A DNA stretch of 64,000 bases from Rhodospirillales bacterium (GCA_028869995.1 JAGWQN010000093.1:17336-81335); one strand, 5' to 3'. Positions 43,518 to 53,400 are shown, counted from the stretch's first letter. Numbers and translations: made by a program. The notes: generated by a model not told the origin, from the sequence alone.

Positions 43518-44825
43518 TCAGCCGAACGCCGGCGCAAGGAAGCGGGCCCAGGCATAGGCATTGCTCGCCGCGCCCGCCTCCATCGCCGTGGCGAGCACGG
43601 CACGATGCGGGCCGAACGCCGGCGCAAAACCGAGGGTCAGACGTTGGGATGAGCCTGGCCCGAGCGTCCGTGTTTCGGTGGCGAGCGTCGCACCGGCGGC
43701 GTTTTCGAGCGTCACCGTGAACCGGATTCGGCCGCCCCCCGGCCCGGCGTGAGCGAGCCCCGTCTCGAGGCGGGTCTGGCCCGCAAGCGTGCGCACGAAC
43801 ACCGCCCGAGCCATCGCACCGGGTGACGGTGCATGCAGCTGGAACCCGCCATCGCCGACCAGGAAGAAGCCCCATGGCTCGCGCAGCAGGCCTTCCAGGC
43901 GCAGCGGCGCGATCCCCGGCCCATCCTCGATCAGCGGCAGATGCCGCGGCACGGTGACCGGCAGATGGCGGGGCGTGCGGCGCTCCGCGACATCGACCGG
44001 CGCATGACGGCCGCTGGTATGGGTGACGACGTCAAACCCATCCATTCCCCCATGCGTTGAAGCGAGCAAGCCGGCATCCAGCGGCGCCGCCGGCCTGCCG
44101 AGCGGGTCCGGATGGCGAACGATGGCGAGCGCATCGAGCGCGGCCACCCAGGTCGGCCCCGGCACGGCCAGCAACGTCTCCGCGGCAGCGGGGAAGTCCG
44201 CGACAACGAGATCCGCCCCCGTCCATCCGAGCAGCTCCAGCACTGAAGCGACCGTCAGCGCGCGAAAGTGCCGCGCCTCGAGCGGTAGGCGGTCGGTGAA
44301 CCGCGCCGACCACCCAGCGGCATCCTCGCCCATCAGCCCGATGCGCGAGGATGAATGCCATACCGCGGCCCCGATGGTGCGGATGCGTGGATAGGGCATG
44401 GTGTTCTGAACCAGCAGCCGCATCAGGGGCGCCAGCGGCTCCACGGCCGCCAGCTCCGCCTGCGGGAATCGCCGTGCCAAGGCCACTGTCAGATATCCGC
44501 AACCGGCACCGAGCACGAGGATGCGTCGCGGCTCGCAGCGCAGCGGGAAGGCGGCGGCACCGTCGAGAAAAGAGCGCGCCATCGCGGCCAGATCCGATGT
44601 AGCACAGCGAAACGAGAGTGGATGGCCGATCTCCGGCAGCAGCGCGTAGCCAAGCCCCGTATGCGAGCCGGCAAAGCCTGCCAACAAGGCAAAATAGCCG
44701 CGCCGCAATGTCGCATCGTTGGGGGCCGCAAGCAGGCGCCCGGCCGCCTCGTGTAAGCCGAGCAACGCGGCCGGCGGCAGATCCTCGGGAACCGGCGGCG
44801 CCCCCGGCGTGCCGGGATCGCTCAC
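43518..44825 (-). CDS. SAM-dependent methyltransferase-like protein
   Basis: A protein of about 435 residues with a class I methyltransferase core: 'ILVLGAGCGYLTVALARRFP' (about residues 100-120) is motif I and 'ELAAVEPLAPLMRLLVQNT' is motif II; the pattern is FkbM-like. The N-terminus is helical, and the last 120 residues look like a beta-sandwich module. The open frame begins with a TTG at 44954, but a GTG at 44825 starts the recognisable part and is preferred. Substrate unknown. No partner genes are evident. Confidence 0.75.
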   Translation of the reverse strand: MSDPGTPGAPPVPEDLPPAALLGLHEAAGRLLAAPNDATLRRGYFALLAGFAGSHTGLGYALLPEIGHPLSFRCATSDLAAMARSFLDGAAAFPLRCEPRRILVLGAGCGYLTVALARRFPQAELAAVEPLAPLMRLLVQNTMPYPRIRTIGAAVWHSSSRIGLMGEDAAGWSARFTDRLPLEARHFRALTVASVLELLGWTGADLVVADFPAAAETLLAVPGPTWVAALDALAIVRHPDPLGRPAAPLDAGLLASTHGGMDGFDVVTHTSGRHAPVDVAERRTPRHLPVTVPRHLPLIEDGPGIAPLRLEGLLREPWGFFLVGDGGFQLHAPSPGAMARAVFVRTLAGQTRLETGLAHAGPGGGRIRFTVTLENAAGATLATETRTLGPGSSQRLTLGFAPAFGPHRAVLATAMEAGAASNAYAWARFLAPAFG

Positions 44826-45144
44826 GGCAAGGCCGGAAGCATGACGGGCGGAGGTAGCATGCGCGGGAGCATGGCGCAGCGGCGCCCGGGACTCCAGGCC
44901 ATCGTGTCCGGCGCGACGCCAGCATGCCGCACATGCGAAGAACGGGTTCCGCAAGCGTGGACAACATTTTGCGAGCGCGCCATTTGTCGAGGCGTATTTA
45001 TCGCAGAATCATACTGTTACGGCATGCACTTCGTAGATCGTGATTGCATCAAAACATTTTTGATCGAAAAATGTAACGATGCCCTTTCGTTGTCGGGACG
45101 AAATCTGATACATTCCTCGAAACTGAGCCCATAAGGAGACACCG
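44826..45144. promoter_or_regulatory. Divergent region between methyltransferase and marR genes
   Basis: No gene seen, apart from the possible N-terminal extension of the methyltransferase (to 44954). The part from 44995 to 45125 is AT-rich and holds an inverted repeat (45054-45074) that is a good candidate MarR operator. AAGGAG ahead of 45145 is the marR ribosome-binding site. Confidence 0.55.
45054..45074. promoter_or_regulatory. Inverted repeat upstream of marR (candidate operator)
   Basis: ACATTTTT-N5-AAAAATGT, perfect 8-base arms with spacer GATCG, 70 bases ahead of the marR start codon. Size, symmetry and AT-richness suit a MarR-dimer site. Confidence 0.6.
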
Positions 45145-45522
45145 ATGGCCTCTGCCGTTCTGCCCGACAAACTGCCGGGCATACTGCGCGACGCAATCCT
45201 GGGAATGGTGCATCGCGAGGGGCCGGATCTCTCGGCTCGTCAGCTGGTCGTCTTCCTGATCTGCTACCTTGAGGATGGCCCACATACGGTGCGCGGCCTG
45301 GCCGCCCGGCTCGATGTCTCCAAGCCGGCGATCACGCGTTCGCTCGATCGTCTGACCGATCTCGGTTTCGCCAAGCGCGCCGCCGATCCGGCCGACCGTC
45401 GCAGCGTTCTGGTCACGCGGACGCGCAAGGGCGAGGCTCTGCTTACCGAGCTCAAGCGCCTGCTCACCTCGGCGGTGGCAGCCAGCAACAAGCCGGCCAA
45501 GAAGCCAGGCCGCGGCAAGTAG
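45145..45522 (+). CDS. MarR-family transcriptional regulator
   Basis: A 125-residue winged-helix regulator. The DNA-binding part is 'GPHTVRGLAARLDVSKPAIT' then 'RSLDRLTDLGFAKRAADPAD', followed by the wing 'RRSVLVTRTRKGEALL'. The C-terminus is Lys-rich. It is short for MarR, and the first helix of the dimer region is reduced. It probably autoregulates through the inverted repeat in its upstream region. The effector is unknown. It converges with an aldo/keto reductase gene across a shared terminator. Confidence 0.9.
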   Translation: MASAVLPDKLPGILRDAILGMVHREGPDLSARQLVVFLICYLEDGPHTVRGLAARLDVSKPAITRSLDRLTDLGFAKRAADPADRRSVLVTRTRKGEALLTELKRLLTSAVAASNKPAKKPGRGK

Positions 45523-45596
45523 GCAACAGTTTCGGCACCGGGCGAGGCATCGAGGTCAAAGGCCGCGCCCTTCGCCGGCAGCACGACGCAGCTATT

Positions 45597-45626
45597 CGCG
45601 AGGGCCCGAAAGCCCTCGCGCCTTTT
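45597..45626. terminator. Bidirectional terminator between marR and the aldo/keto reductase
   Basis: Perfect 9-base arms CGCGAGGGC and GCCCTCGCG with a 6-base loop CCGAAA, followed by CCTTTTCTT on the plus strand. It lies between convergent stops and probably serves both. Confidence 0.8.
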
Positions 45627-45630
45627 CTTC

Positions 45631-46569
45631 TCAAAGCATTGCGTCAATCTCGGACACGGCTGCAGCGTCGAGTGCCCAACTGCCGGCGGCGACGTTCTGG
45701 TGAACCTGCTCGGGCTTCGTCGCACCCGCAATGACGCTCGCCACCGGTGCCTTGGCCAGCAGCCAGGCAAAGGCCAGGTCGAGAAGGCTGCGCCCGCGCG
45801 CCTCGGCGTAATCCGCCAGCTTCTCCGCGCAAACCCAGTTCGCTTCAGTCAGATACTTATCGGCCAGGCGCTGCGTCTTGGTGAGCCTCGCGCCCACCGG
45901 CAGCGGAGAATTGCGGCGGTACTTGCCGGTGAGCAGACCCGAAGCCAGCGGGAAATAGGGCAGCAGGCCCAGCCCGTGCGCACGCATCATCGGCATCAGC
46001 TCGGCCTCTGCCTTGCGTACCAGCAACGAATATTCGTCCTGGCATGAAACGAAGGCGGAAAGCCCCATGGAGCGCGCGATGGCGTTCGCTTCCACAACCT
46101 GCCATGCTGGCATGTTGGAGACGCCGACATAGCGCACCTTGCCGGCACGCACGAGGTCGTCGAGCGCGCGCAGGGTCTCGGCAAGCGGGGTGCGCGGGTC
46201 CGGCTGGTGCAGTTGATAAAGATCGATCCAGTCTGTCTTGAGCCGCGACAGGCTGTCGTCCACCGCGCGCATGATCCAGGCGCGCGAGCCGCCCTGGTGT
46301 TCGCCGTCGTCTGCCATGGGCATGCCGAACTTCGTAGCGAGCACGATACGCTTGCGCATCGACGCGTCGATGACCTGACCCATCGCGCTCTCCGAGCCAC
46401 CGCGTTCGCCATAGATATCAGCGGTGTCGAACAGTGTGATACCGGCATCGATCGCGGCATGGATCACCGCGCGCGTCGCCGCGAGGTCGATCCGGCCGCC
46501 GAAATTGTTGCAGCCGAGCCCCACTGCCGACACACGCAGCCCACTCGCGCCGAGATTGCGCATTTCCAT
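45631..46569 (-). CDS. Aldo/keto reductase
   Basis: A 312-residue NADPH-dependent reductase of the AKR superfamily, Mgr/YghZ-like group. The catalytic tetrad can be read: Asp in 'LFDTADIYG', Tyr in the same segment, Lys in 'VLATKFG', and His in 'LYQLHQPDPRTPL'. The C-terminal cofactor loop 'SVIAGATKPEQVHQN' is present. AGGAGAACC precedes the ATG at 46569. Physiological substrate not assigned; family members reduce aldehydes. Confidence 0.92.
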   Translation of the reverse strand: MEMRNLGASGLRVSAVGLGCNNFGGRIDLAATRAVIHAAIDAGITLFDTADIYGERGGSESAMGQVIDASMRKRIVLATKFGMPMADDGEHQGGSRAWIMRAVDDSLSRLKTDWIDLYQLHQPDPRTPLAETLRALDDLVRAGKVRYVGVSNMPAWQVVEANAIARSMGLSAFVSCQDEYSLLVRKAEAELMPMMRAHGLGLLPYFPLASGLLTGKYRRNSPLPVGARLTKTQRLADKYLTEANWVCAEKLADYAEARGRSLLDLAFAWLLAKAPVASVIAGATKPEQVHQNVAAGSWALDAAAVSEIDAML

Positions 46570-46646
46570 TCCAGGTTCTCCTTTTCACCAAACCGTGATT
46601 CTGCGCGCGCCGTGCTATCGCCTCAACCCCCCGCGCCGCGACGGTT

Positions 46647-47393
46647 TCAGCGCCAGGCGATCTCCTGACGCAGCTTGCGTCGCATGGCCTCGGCGAAGCT
46701 CGCGAAATCCTTGGCCTCCAGCACGAAGCTGCCCTGCCCGCCGATCACCTGGTCGCGGAAGTAGCGGGTGAGACCACCCGGCACCCGGTAGGCGCCGTAG
46801 AGATATCCTTCCGGCCATTTGTTGATGATGGCTATCGCATTGACCGCGACACGCGCCCGCGCCGCCGCCGCCCGCGCCGCGGCGATCGCGGGACCCGAGT
46901 TATTGGCGCCATCACCGCAGACATCGATCACACGGCGCTGAGCCAAGAACGGCGCGCGACGCAGCAGCGACAGGGCGGCAAGGATGCCATCGCTGATCGA
47001 GGTGCGCCCGGCAAAGCTGCGTGGCGCCACCGCGATCGCCTCGCCGAAGCCGCGTGCATCGCGACCGTTGGCGAGGATGGTCCAGCCGACCACGATGTGC
47101 TGCTGGCGGGCGCCTGCGAACTCCATGTAGGCGACCGCGATGCGCCTTCGCATCCCCGAGCGGATCGCGGCGACCACTCCGGGATCGGCGAAGGCGGCGC
47201 GATAACCCTGCTTCTCGAGGTGGAACTCGCCGTCATTGACCGAGCCCGAGACGTCGCTCAGCAGCACCAACGCGACATCCACCGCCTCCGGCCGCAGCTC
47301 GGCTGCGTAGGTCGAGGCGACAGACGCCGTTTGCGCCGCGGCAGGCACCGCCGCAGCGAGGCCGGCCAGCAGCAGGACAATCCATCGCACCAC
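46647..47393 (-). CDS. DUF1194 (von Willebrand A-like) exported protein
   Basis: A protein of about 248 residues with a signal peptide (hydrophobic 'IVLLLAGLAAAVPAAA') and a DUF1194 domain, a VWA-type fold with 'VALVLLSDVSGSVNDGEF' as the MIDAS-like start (Asp-x-Ser-x-Ser) and 'RRVIDVCGDGANNSG' later. It is probably periplasmic and metal-binding. A GTG at 47393 is preferred: GAGG is spaced 10 bases ahead and the signal peptide begins there. The ATG at 47438 would put the start codon opposite that of the divergent NUDIX gene. Confidence 0.85.
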   Translation of the reverse strand: MVRWIVLLLAGLAAAVPAAAQTASVASTYAAELRPEAVDVALVLLSDVSGSVNDGEFHLEKQGYRAAFADPGVVAAIRSGMRRRIAVAYMEFAGARQQHIVVGWTILANGRDARGFGEAIAVAPRSFAGRTSISDGILAALSLLRRAPFLAQRRVIDVCGDGANNSGPAIAAARAAAARARVAVNAIAIINKWPEGYLYGAYRVPGGLTRYFRDQVIGGQGSFVLEAKDFASFAEAMRRKLRQEIAWR

Positions 47394-47436
47394 CCGAGCT
47401 TGCCTCGGGGACGCAGGCAAGGCGAGAAGAATCCAC

Positions 47437-48156
47437 ATGAACCGCAACGCCGATGTCTTCCATCCGCTGCCCCCGGACCCTGTGCTGCGCATCGTCCGCC
47501 CGTGTCCGGCGCTGCCGGCGGAAGTGGATGCGGTGGTGGAACGGCACTGGCAGGCGGCCCGCGACCGCGACCCCACGCTTTTCAACGGCGACGTGTTCAG
47601 TGCCGACGCGATCGGCGCCGATGGCATCGCCGGGCACTGGACGGAGTTCCGCCGCGCGGTCGCACAGATGCGCGAGCCGGGGCTGTTTGCCACCCTCGGC
47701 ATCCGGCCGACAGCGGTGGGGGGCGTCCTGATCGGCGATGGTTTCGTCGTCTTCGGCCGCCGGCCGGACAGGGCCGTCTATCAGGCCGGTGAATGGCAGC
47801 TGCCCCCTGCGGGCAGCCTCGACCCTGGCGCCGCGCAGACGGACGCCACGTTGGACTGGCGCGACCAGTTCCGGCGTGAGCTCAGGGAGGAACTGGGGCT
47901 GCCGGCAAGCAGCCTGGCGGAGCTGCGTGTGCTCGGTGCCGTGGAGCATGCCGACAGCCATGTCTGCGACATCGGCATCATGGCCAGGCTTGGCGTGGAT
48001 GCCGCCATGGTGCGGACAGCGCACGCCGACGCCAACGGAGAATATGAGGAGTTGGCTCTGGTAGCCCCCGGCACCTTGCCGAGTTTCCTCGCCGGGCGCC
48101 GGGTGACGCGCCAGACATTCATGTTTCTGCATCAGGCCGGATTGCCCGGAGGCTGA
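47437..48156 (+). CDS. NUDIX hydrolase family protein
   Basis: A 239-residue NUDIX-fold protein. The core 'RRELREELGLPA' is the C-terminal half of the NUDIX box, with the metal-binding glutamates. The first half (Gly-x5-Glu) is replaced by a longer loop, 'PPAGSLDPGAAQTDATLD', so substrate choice may differ from classical NUDIX enzymes. It likely hydrolyses a nucleoside diphosphate linked to another group. AAGGCGAG precedes the ATG. The gene is divergent from the DUF1194 gene with almost no room between, and it ends 53 bases before the LexA box. Confidence 0.85.
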   Translation: MNRNADVFHPLPPDPVLRIVRPCPALPAEVDAVVERHWQAARDRDPTLFNGDVFSADAIGADGIAGHWTEFRRAVAQMREPGLFATLGIRPTAVGGVLIGDGFVVFGRRPDRAVYQAGEWQLPPAGSLDPGAAQTDATLDWRDQFRRELREELGLPASSLAELRVLGAVEHADSHVCDIGIMARLGVDAAMVRTAHADANGEYEELALVAPGTLPSFLAGRRVTRQTFMFLHQAGLPGG

Positions 48157-48209
48157 GCGTGGCCGAATCGAGAACGCTTGACTCGGGTGGGAGGTTCGGG
48201 AATCGTTGA

Positions 48210-48224
48210 GAACAAATAGTGAAC
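48210..48224. promoter_or_regulatory. LexA (SOS) box GAAC-N7-GAAC upstream of imuA
   Basis: GAACAAATAGTGAAC is the alphaproteobacterial LexA direct repeat (GTTC-N7-GTTC on the other strand). It ends 4 bases before the imuA ATG, so LexA bound here would cover the transcription start and silence imuA-imuB-dnaE2 until DNA damage. Confidence 0.9.
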
Positions 48225-48228
48225 ATCA

Positions 48229-49005
48229 ATGCCCCCGCCCTCGCCTCTCAACGCCGCCACGCTCGCCGCGCTGCGCGCAGCTCTGCCACCGCTGGCCCGC
48301 CATGGTCGGCTTCCCCTCGGCCCCGCCGCGCTGGATGTGGCGCTGGGCGGCGGGCTGGCCTTGGGCGCGCTGCACGCGATCGCGGAAGCCGAGCTGACGG
48401 CCGGAGCAGCCGGCGTGAGCGCCGGGTTCGTGGCCAGCATCCTCGGCCGGATGGAGGGGCCGGTGCTGTGGATCGCGCCGCGGGCGGACCTGTTCCCCGC
48501 CGGCCTGATCCGTTTTGGGCTCGATCCCGCACGGCTGCTGCTCGCAGCTCCGGCAGATGAGCGGGCAAGCCTCGCTGCGATGGAGGCGGGTCTGCGTGCC
48601 GGGGTGACGACAGTCGGCGAGATCGGGATGGACGGGATGGCCACGAGAGGCAGGCGAGGATCGACCGGCCACCTGGAGGGTCGTCGGTTGGCCATGGCCT
48701 GCCTCGACCAGGGCGCCACGGGGTTCCTGCTGCTGCGACGGACATGGGCAGGCCGGGAGGGGGCAGGCCGGGAGGATTGCGCCGCAGCCTTCACGCGCTG
48801 GCGCATCGCACCGGCGCCAAGCAGGGGTCAGGGCAGCGAACCAGGAAAGCCGCGCTGGATCCTGCGCCTGCTCGCGGCACGCGGCGGCGCAGAGGGAGAA
48901 TGGCTGGTGGAGCCGGGAGGAGAAGATGACGAGGCGCCTGCTTTACGCCTGGCTGCCGGCCTGGGCACTGACGCGTCTGGAGCGGGAGCCCGCGCCACCG
49001 GATAG
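48229..49005 (+). CDS. imuA: ImuA, RecA-like mutasome protein
   Basis: A 258-residue protein of the ImuA/SulA-RecA-like group. It is related to RecA but lacks a complete Walker A: the loop is 'LGGGLALGALHAIAEAE'. It supports error-prone translesion synthesis with ImuB and DnaE2 after DNA damage. The ATG lies 4 bases after the LexA box, which implies a leaderless or very short-leader mRNA, or that the true start is downstream. Its last 80 bases overlap imuB in another frame. Confidence 0.9.
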   Translation: MPPPSPLNAATLAALRAALPPLARHGRLPLGPAALDVALGGGLALGALHAIAEAELTAGAAGVSAGFVASILGRMEGPVLWIAPRADLFPAGLIRFGLDPARLLLAAPADERASLAAMEAGLRAGVTTVGEIGMDGMATRGRRGSTGHLEGRRLAMACLDQGATGFLLLRRTWAGREGAGREDCAAAFTRWRIAPAPSRGQGSEPGKPRWILRLLAARGGAEGEWLVEPGGEDDEAPALRLAAGLGTDASGAGARATG

Positions 49006-50425
49006 GCGCTCCTCCCCTCGGCCGCGCGCCACCGTTGCGAGCGAGCGCGGCATGCGCCGCCTGGTCACGATCTGGCCGCCCGCGCCGGGCCTGTACGAGG
49101 GGCAGCCCCTGGCCGAGGCTCGTGCCATCATGCCAGCCCTCGACACAAGGTCGGCGGACCCGGAGGCAGAGCGGAACGCGTTGGCAGACCTCGCTCAGGC
49201 GGCGATGCGCTTCACGCCGATGGCTGCCGCGGATCCGCCGGACGGGCTGTGGCTCGACCTCACCGGCTGCGCCGCCCTCTGGCCGGATGAAGACGCGATG
49301 CTGGCGGCTATTGCCACCTGGCTCGCAATTCCCTCCCGGCTAGCCCTGGCTGGCACCACCGGTGCCGCCTGGGCACTCGCACATGCACCGGATGGGCCGG
49401 AACGGTGCATCTGCCCGCCAGGTGGCGAGGCCAGGGCCCTGGCACGGCTTTCGCCGGCTCTGTTGCGCCTGTCGCCACGCGCCGTCGCGGGGCTGCGCCG
49501 CGTCGGGTTGCGGGAGGTCGCGACCCTGGCGCGAATCCCCCGCGCCGCGCTGACCGCTCGCTATGGAAAGGACGTGGTGCGCCGCATGGGCCACGCGCTG
49601 GGGTGGGACGAAGAGGCCATCGCCTGGCCGCCGCCGGCCCCCAACTGGGAGGAGCGACTGGATTTCATCGAGCCGGCCACGACGGCCACGGCCTTCGAGC
49701 GTGCGCTGGAGATCCTCGCCGGGCCTCTGTGCACACGCCTTGCAGCCAGCAACCTCGGTGGGCTGCGTTTCACCGCGAACTTCCAGCGCACCGATGGCAC
49801 CACCGCCGTCCTCGACGTCGGCACCGCGCGGCCGATGCGCGATGCCGCCCGTCTCGTTCGTCTGTTCGCCATGCAACTCGACGGCCTCGATCCTGGTCTG
49901 GGGATCGAGACGATCTGGCTGAACGTGGACACAATGGAGACATTGACGCAGCATCAGGCGCTCCTCGGCCACGAGACGCGCGGCGCCGATCTTGCTGCCC
50001 TGGCCGATTCGCTCGCCATACGGCTGGGACAAGGGCGGTTGTGGCGGCCTGCACCGCGCCCAAGCCATGTGCCCGAACGCAGTCTTCGACAGGCACCGCT
50101 GACCGAGACGCCGTCCTGGCAGGCTCCAGCGACACCACGCCCGCTGCGCCTGCTGGCCCGGCCGCAGCCGGTCATGGTGATGGCGCCGGTGCCGGATTCG
50201 CCACCCCTGCAATTCCGCTGGCGGGACCGGCTCTACCTCGTGCGCGCGGCGAGTGGACCGGAACGCATCGCCGCAGAATGGTGGCGCCAGAGCGCAGAGC
50301 GGGATCGTCTTCGTGATTATTATCATGTGGAGACGACAAGCGGCATCCGCTGCTGGCTGTTTCGCGCCGGGTTGCATGGAGCGGACCGTCCCCCGCGCTG
50401 GTTCCTGCACGGGTTCTTTGCGTGA
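48926..50425 (+). CDS. imuB: ImuB, Y-family polymerase-like protein
   Basis: A 499-residue ImuB. It has the Y-family polymerase fold but not the catalytic acidic residues, as is usual for ImuB, and acts as a scaffold that binds the beta clamp and DnaE2. The N-terminal 'RLLYAWLPAWALTRLERE', the palm part 'PDGLWLDLTGCAALW' and the helix-hairpin region 'LREVATLARIPRAALTARYG' are visible. GGAGGAGAAG precedes the ATG. It overlaps imuA by 80 bases and ends 7 bases before dnaE2. Confidence 0.93.
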   Translation: MTRRLLYAWLPAWALTRLEREPAPPDRRSSPRPRATVASERGMRRLVTIWPPAPGLYEGQPLAEARAIMPALDTRSADPEAERNALADLAQAAMRFTPMAAADPPDGLWLDLTGCAALWPDEDAMLAAIATWLAIPSRLALAGTTGAAWALAHAPDGPERCICPPGGEARALARLSPALLRLSPRAVAGLRRVGLREVATLARIPRAALTARYGKDVVRRMGHALGWDEEAIAWPPPAPNWEERLDFIEPATTATAFERALEILAGPLCTRLAASNLGGLRFTANFQRTDGTTAVLDVGTARPMRDAARLVRLFAMQLDGLDPGLGIETIWLNVDTMETLTQHQALLGHETRGADLAALADSLAIRLGQGRLWRPAPRPSHVPERSLRQAPLTETPSWQAPATPRPLRLLARPQPVMVMAPVPDSPPLQFRWRDRLYLVRAASGPERIAAEWWRQSAERDRLRDYYHVETTSGIRCWLFRAGLHGADRPPRWFLHGFFA

Positions 50426-50432
50426 GACAACG

Positions 50433-53400
50433 ATGCCATCCTACGCCGAACTTGTGGTCGCGACAGCCTTCTCCTTCCTGCGTGGTGCAAGCCATGCCGG
50501 CGAACTCGTGACGCGTGCGGCAGAACTCGGCATTGCAGCGCTGGGCATAGCAGACCGCAACACGGTCGCAGGCGTGGTACGAGCCCATGCTGCCGCGCGC
50601 GAGCTCGGCTCGGGGGCACCACGCATCCTGCCCGGAGCCCGGCTGGTTTTTGCCGACGCAACACCGGACCTCGTGCTGCTGCCGAAGGATCGTGCAGCCT
50701 GGGGCAGGCTTACCGCCCTGCTCTCACGCGGCAAGGCTCGAGGACACGAGGGACCGCACAAGAGCGGATGTCGCTTGTTTCTCGCCGATTTGGAGGCTGC
50801 GGCGCAGGACCAGGCAGCGATCCTGATCCCTCCGGCGGACCTCCTGTCGACAGACAGGACTTTCGACCCCAAACCGTTTCGAGATCTGTTCGGTAAAAAT
50901 CTCTCGCTTGCCGCGATCCGGCACTGGCGCGAAGACGATGCACGCCGGTTGCGCCACCTGGCGGGCTTCGGCATCCCCATGCTGGCAACGGGCGATATCC
51001 TGATGCACGCTCCCGAACGCCGCCCGCTCGCTGATGTTCTCGCCTGCATCCGCGAGAACAAGACCTTGGAGAAGGCCGGCTTTCTGCTTGCAGCGCATGC
51101 GGAGCGTCATCTTAAGCCACCAGATGAAATGGTGCGCCTCTTTTCAGCTTTTCCCGAGGCAATCGAACGCACGATGCAGGTCGCCGCCTCCTGCCGCTTC
51201 GCACTCGATCAATTAGCCTATGAATATCCCGACGAACCGGTTCCGCTAGGCCGCACAGCAGACGCGCATCTCGCAGACCTGGCCCGGGAGGGTGCGTCGA
51301 AACGCTGGCCGCTGGGCGTGCCGGCGAAAATCGTTGCACTCATGCAAAAGGAACTATCCGTTATCGCGGAACTCGGTTATGCGCCCTACTTCCTGACGGT
51401 CCACGACATCGTGAGCTTCGCCCGAAGCCGCGGCATCCTTTGCCAGGGGCGCGGCTCCGCGGCCAACTCTGCAGTCTGTTACGCTCTCGGCATTACCGCC
51501 GTGGATCCGACCCAGATCGATCTTTTGTTCGAGCGCTTCATTTCTGCCGAACGGCGCGAACCACCGGACATCGACATCGACTTCGAACACGAGCGTCGTG
51601 AGGAAGTAATACAATATATCTATAATCGCTATGGCTATGATCGCGCAGCGATCGCCGCGACGGTGATCCATTTCCGCTCGCGACGTGCCGCGCGCGAGGT
51701 GGGCAAGGTGATGGGCTTGTCGGAGGACACGACGGCGGCGCTGGCGGCCGAGAGCTGGAACCACGGCGACGTCGCCTGGCCAGACGAGCGGCTAGCGGCG
51801 ATCGGTCTTGATCCCGCGAGCCCGACGCTGGCGCTCACCGTGGCTCTGGCCCGCGAAATCATCGGCTTTCCGCGCCACCTCTCCCAGCATGTCGGCGGCT
51901 TCGTTCTGACACGCGACATTCTTTCCGAACTCGTCCCGATCGGTCCTGCGGCGATGGCGGGCCGCTTCTTCATCGAGTGGGATAAGGACGATATCGACGC
52001 GCTCGGCATCATGAAGGTGGACGTACTCGCACTGGGCATGTTGAGCTGCATCCGCCGGGCACTCTCGATGCTGCTGGCGCGTGGGTTGACGCTCGATGAT
52101 CTCGCCGCGATCCCGCAGGACGATCCTCTGGTCTATGCCATGCTGTCTCGTGGCGACAGCGTCGGAGTTTTCCAGGTCGAGAGCCGTGCGCAGATGAACA
52201 TGCTGCCACGCCTCGCCCCTCGTTGTTATTATGATCTCGTAATAGAAGTGGCGATCGTTCGCCCCGGCCCGATCCAGGGCGACATGGTTCATCCCTATCT
52301 GCGTCGTCGCCAGGGACTCGAGTCGATCGAATACCCAGCACCCGACCCGGCGCACGGATCGAGCGACGAACTCGAGCGCGTTCTCGGGCGTACCCTGGGC
52401 GTGCCCTTGTTTCAGGAACAGGCCATGCGTATTGCCATCGAGGCTGCGCGCTTCACACCGGAAGAAGCGAACAGGCTACGCCGCTCGATGGCGACGTTCC
52501 GCAACCTCGGCACCATCCGCGCCTTCCACGACAAGATGGTCGAAGGCATGGTGGCACGCGGCTATGCGCGGGATTTTGCAGAACGCTGCTTCCACCAGAT
52601 CGAGGGGTTTGGCACCTATGGTTTCCCGGAGAGTCATGCAGCCAGCTTCGCGCTCCTCGTCTATGTTTCAGCCTGGATCAAATGCCATCATCCGGCGGTG
52701 TTCGCGGCGGCCCTGCTGAACGCCCAGCCCATGGGTTTCTATGCGCCGGCGCAGATCGTACGCGATGCACGCGAACACGGGGTTGTCGTGCTGGACGTGG
52801 ATGCGCAGACAAGCTCCTGGGACTGCGCCGTGGACGCGGCGGGCTGCCTGCGTCTCGGCTTCCGCCTGATCGCCGGCTTCCGGCAGGAATGGGCGGAGCA
52901 GCTGGTGGCAGCGCGCGGGGCTGGGTTTGCGGACTTCGCCTCCCTGGCTCGCTCTGTTCCGCGCGCGGCGCTGCTCGCGCTTGGCGAAGCGGACGCGCTG
53001 GCAAGCCTTGCCGCCGCGCGGCGCGAGGCATTGTGGTCGGCCCTCGGCTGGGGGGCAGAGGATCCGCCGGCGGAATGCATGCTGCTGCCCGCGAACAGAA
53101 CATCCCCCGCTGCTCTGCGCCTTCCCGCTCCGCCGGCCGCCGAGTCGGTCATCGAGGACTACGGCAGCATGGGCCTGTCGCTGCGTGCCCACCCTTTGGG
53201 TTTTCTTCGCGCGGGGCTGGCGGCAGAACATGTCGTCACCTGCGCTCAGGCTGCCGTTGCCCCGGACGGCGCGTTCGTCGCAGTCAGCGGCCTGGTACTG
53301 GTCCGCCAACGCCCCGGCAGCGCCGGCGGCGTCGTCTTTGCCACCCTCGAGGACGAGAGCGGCATCGTGAACGTGGTGATCTGGCCGGATGTCTCGGCCC

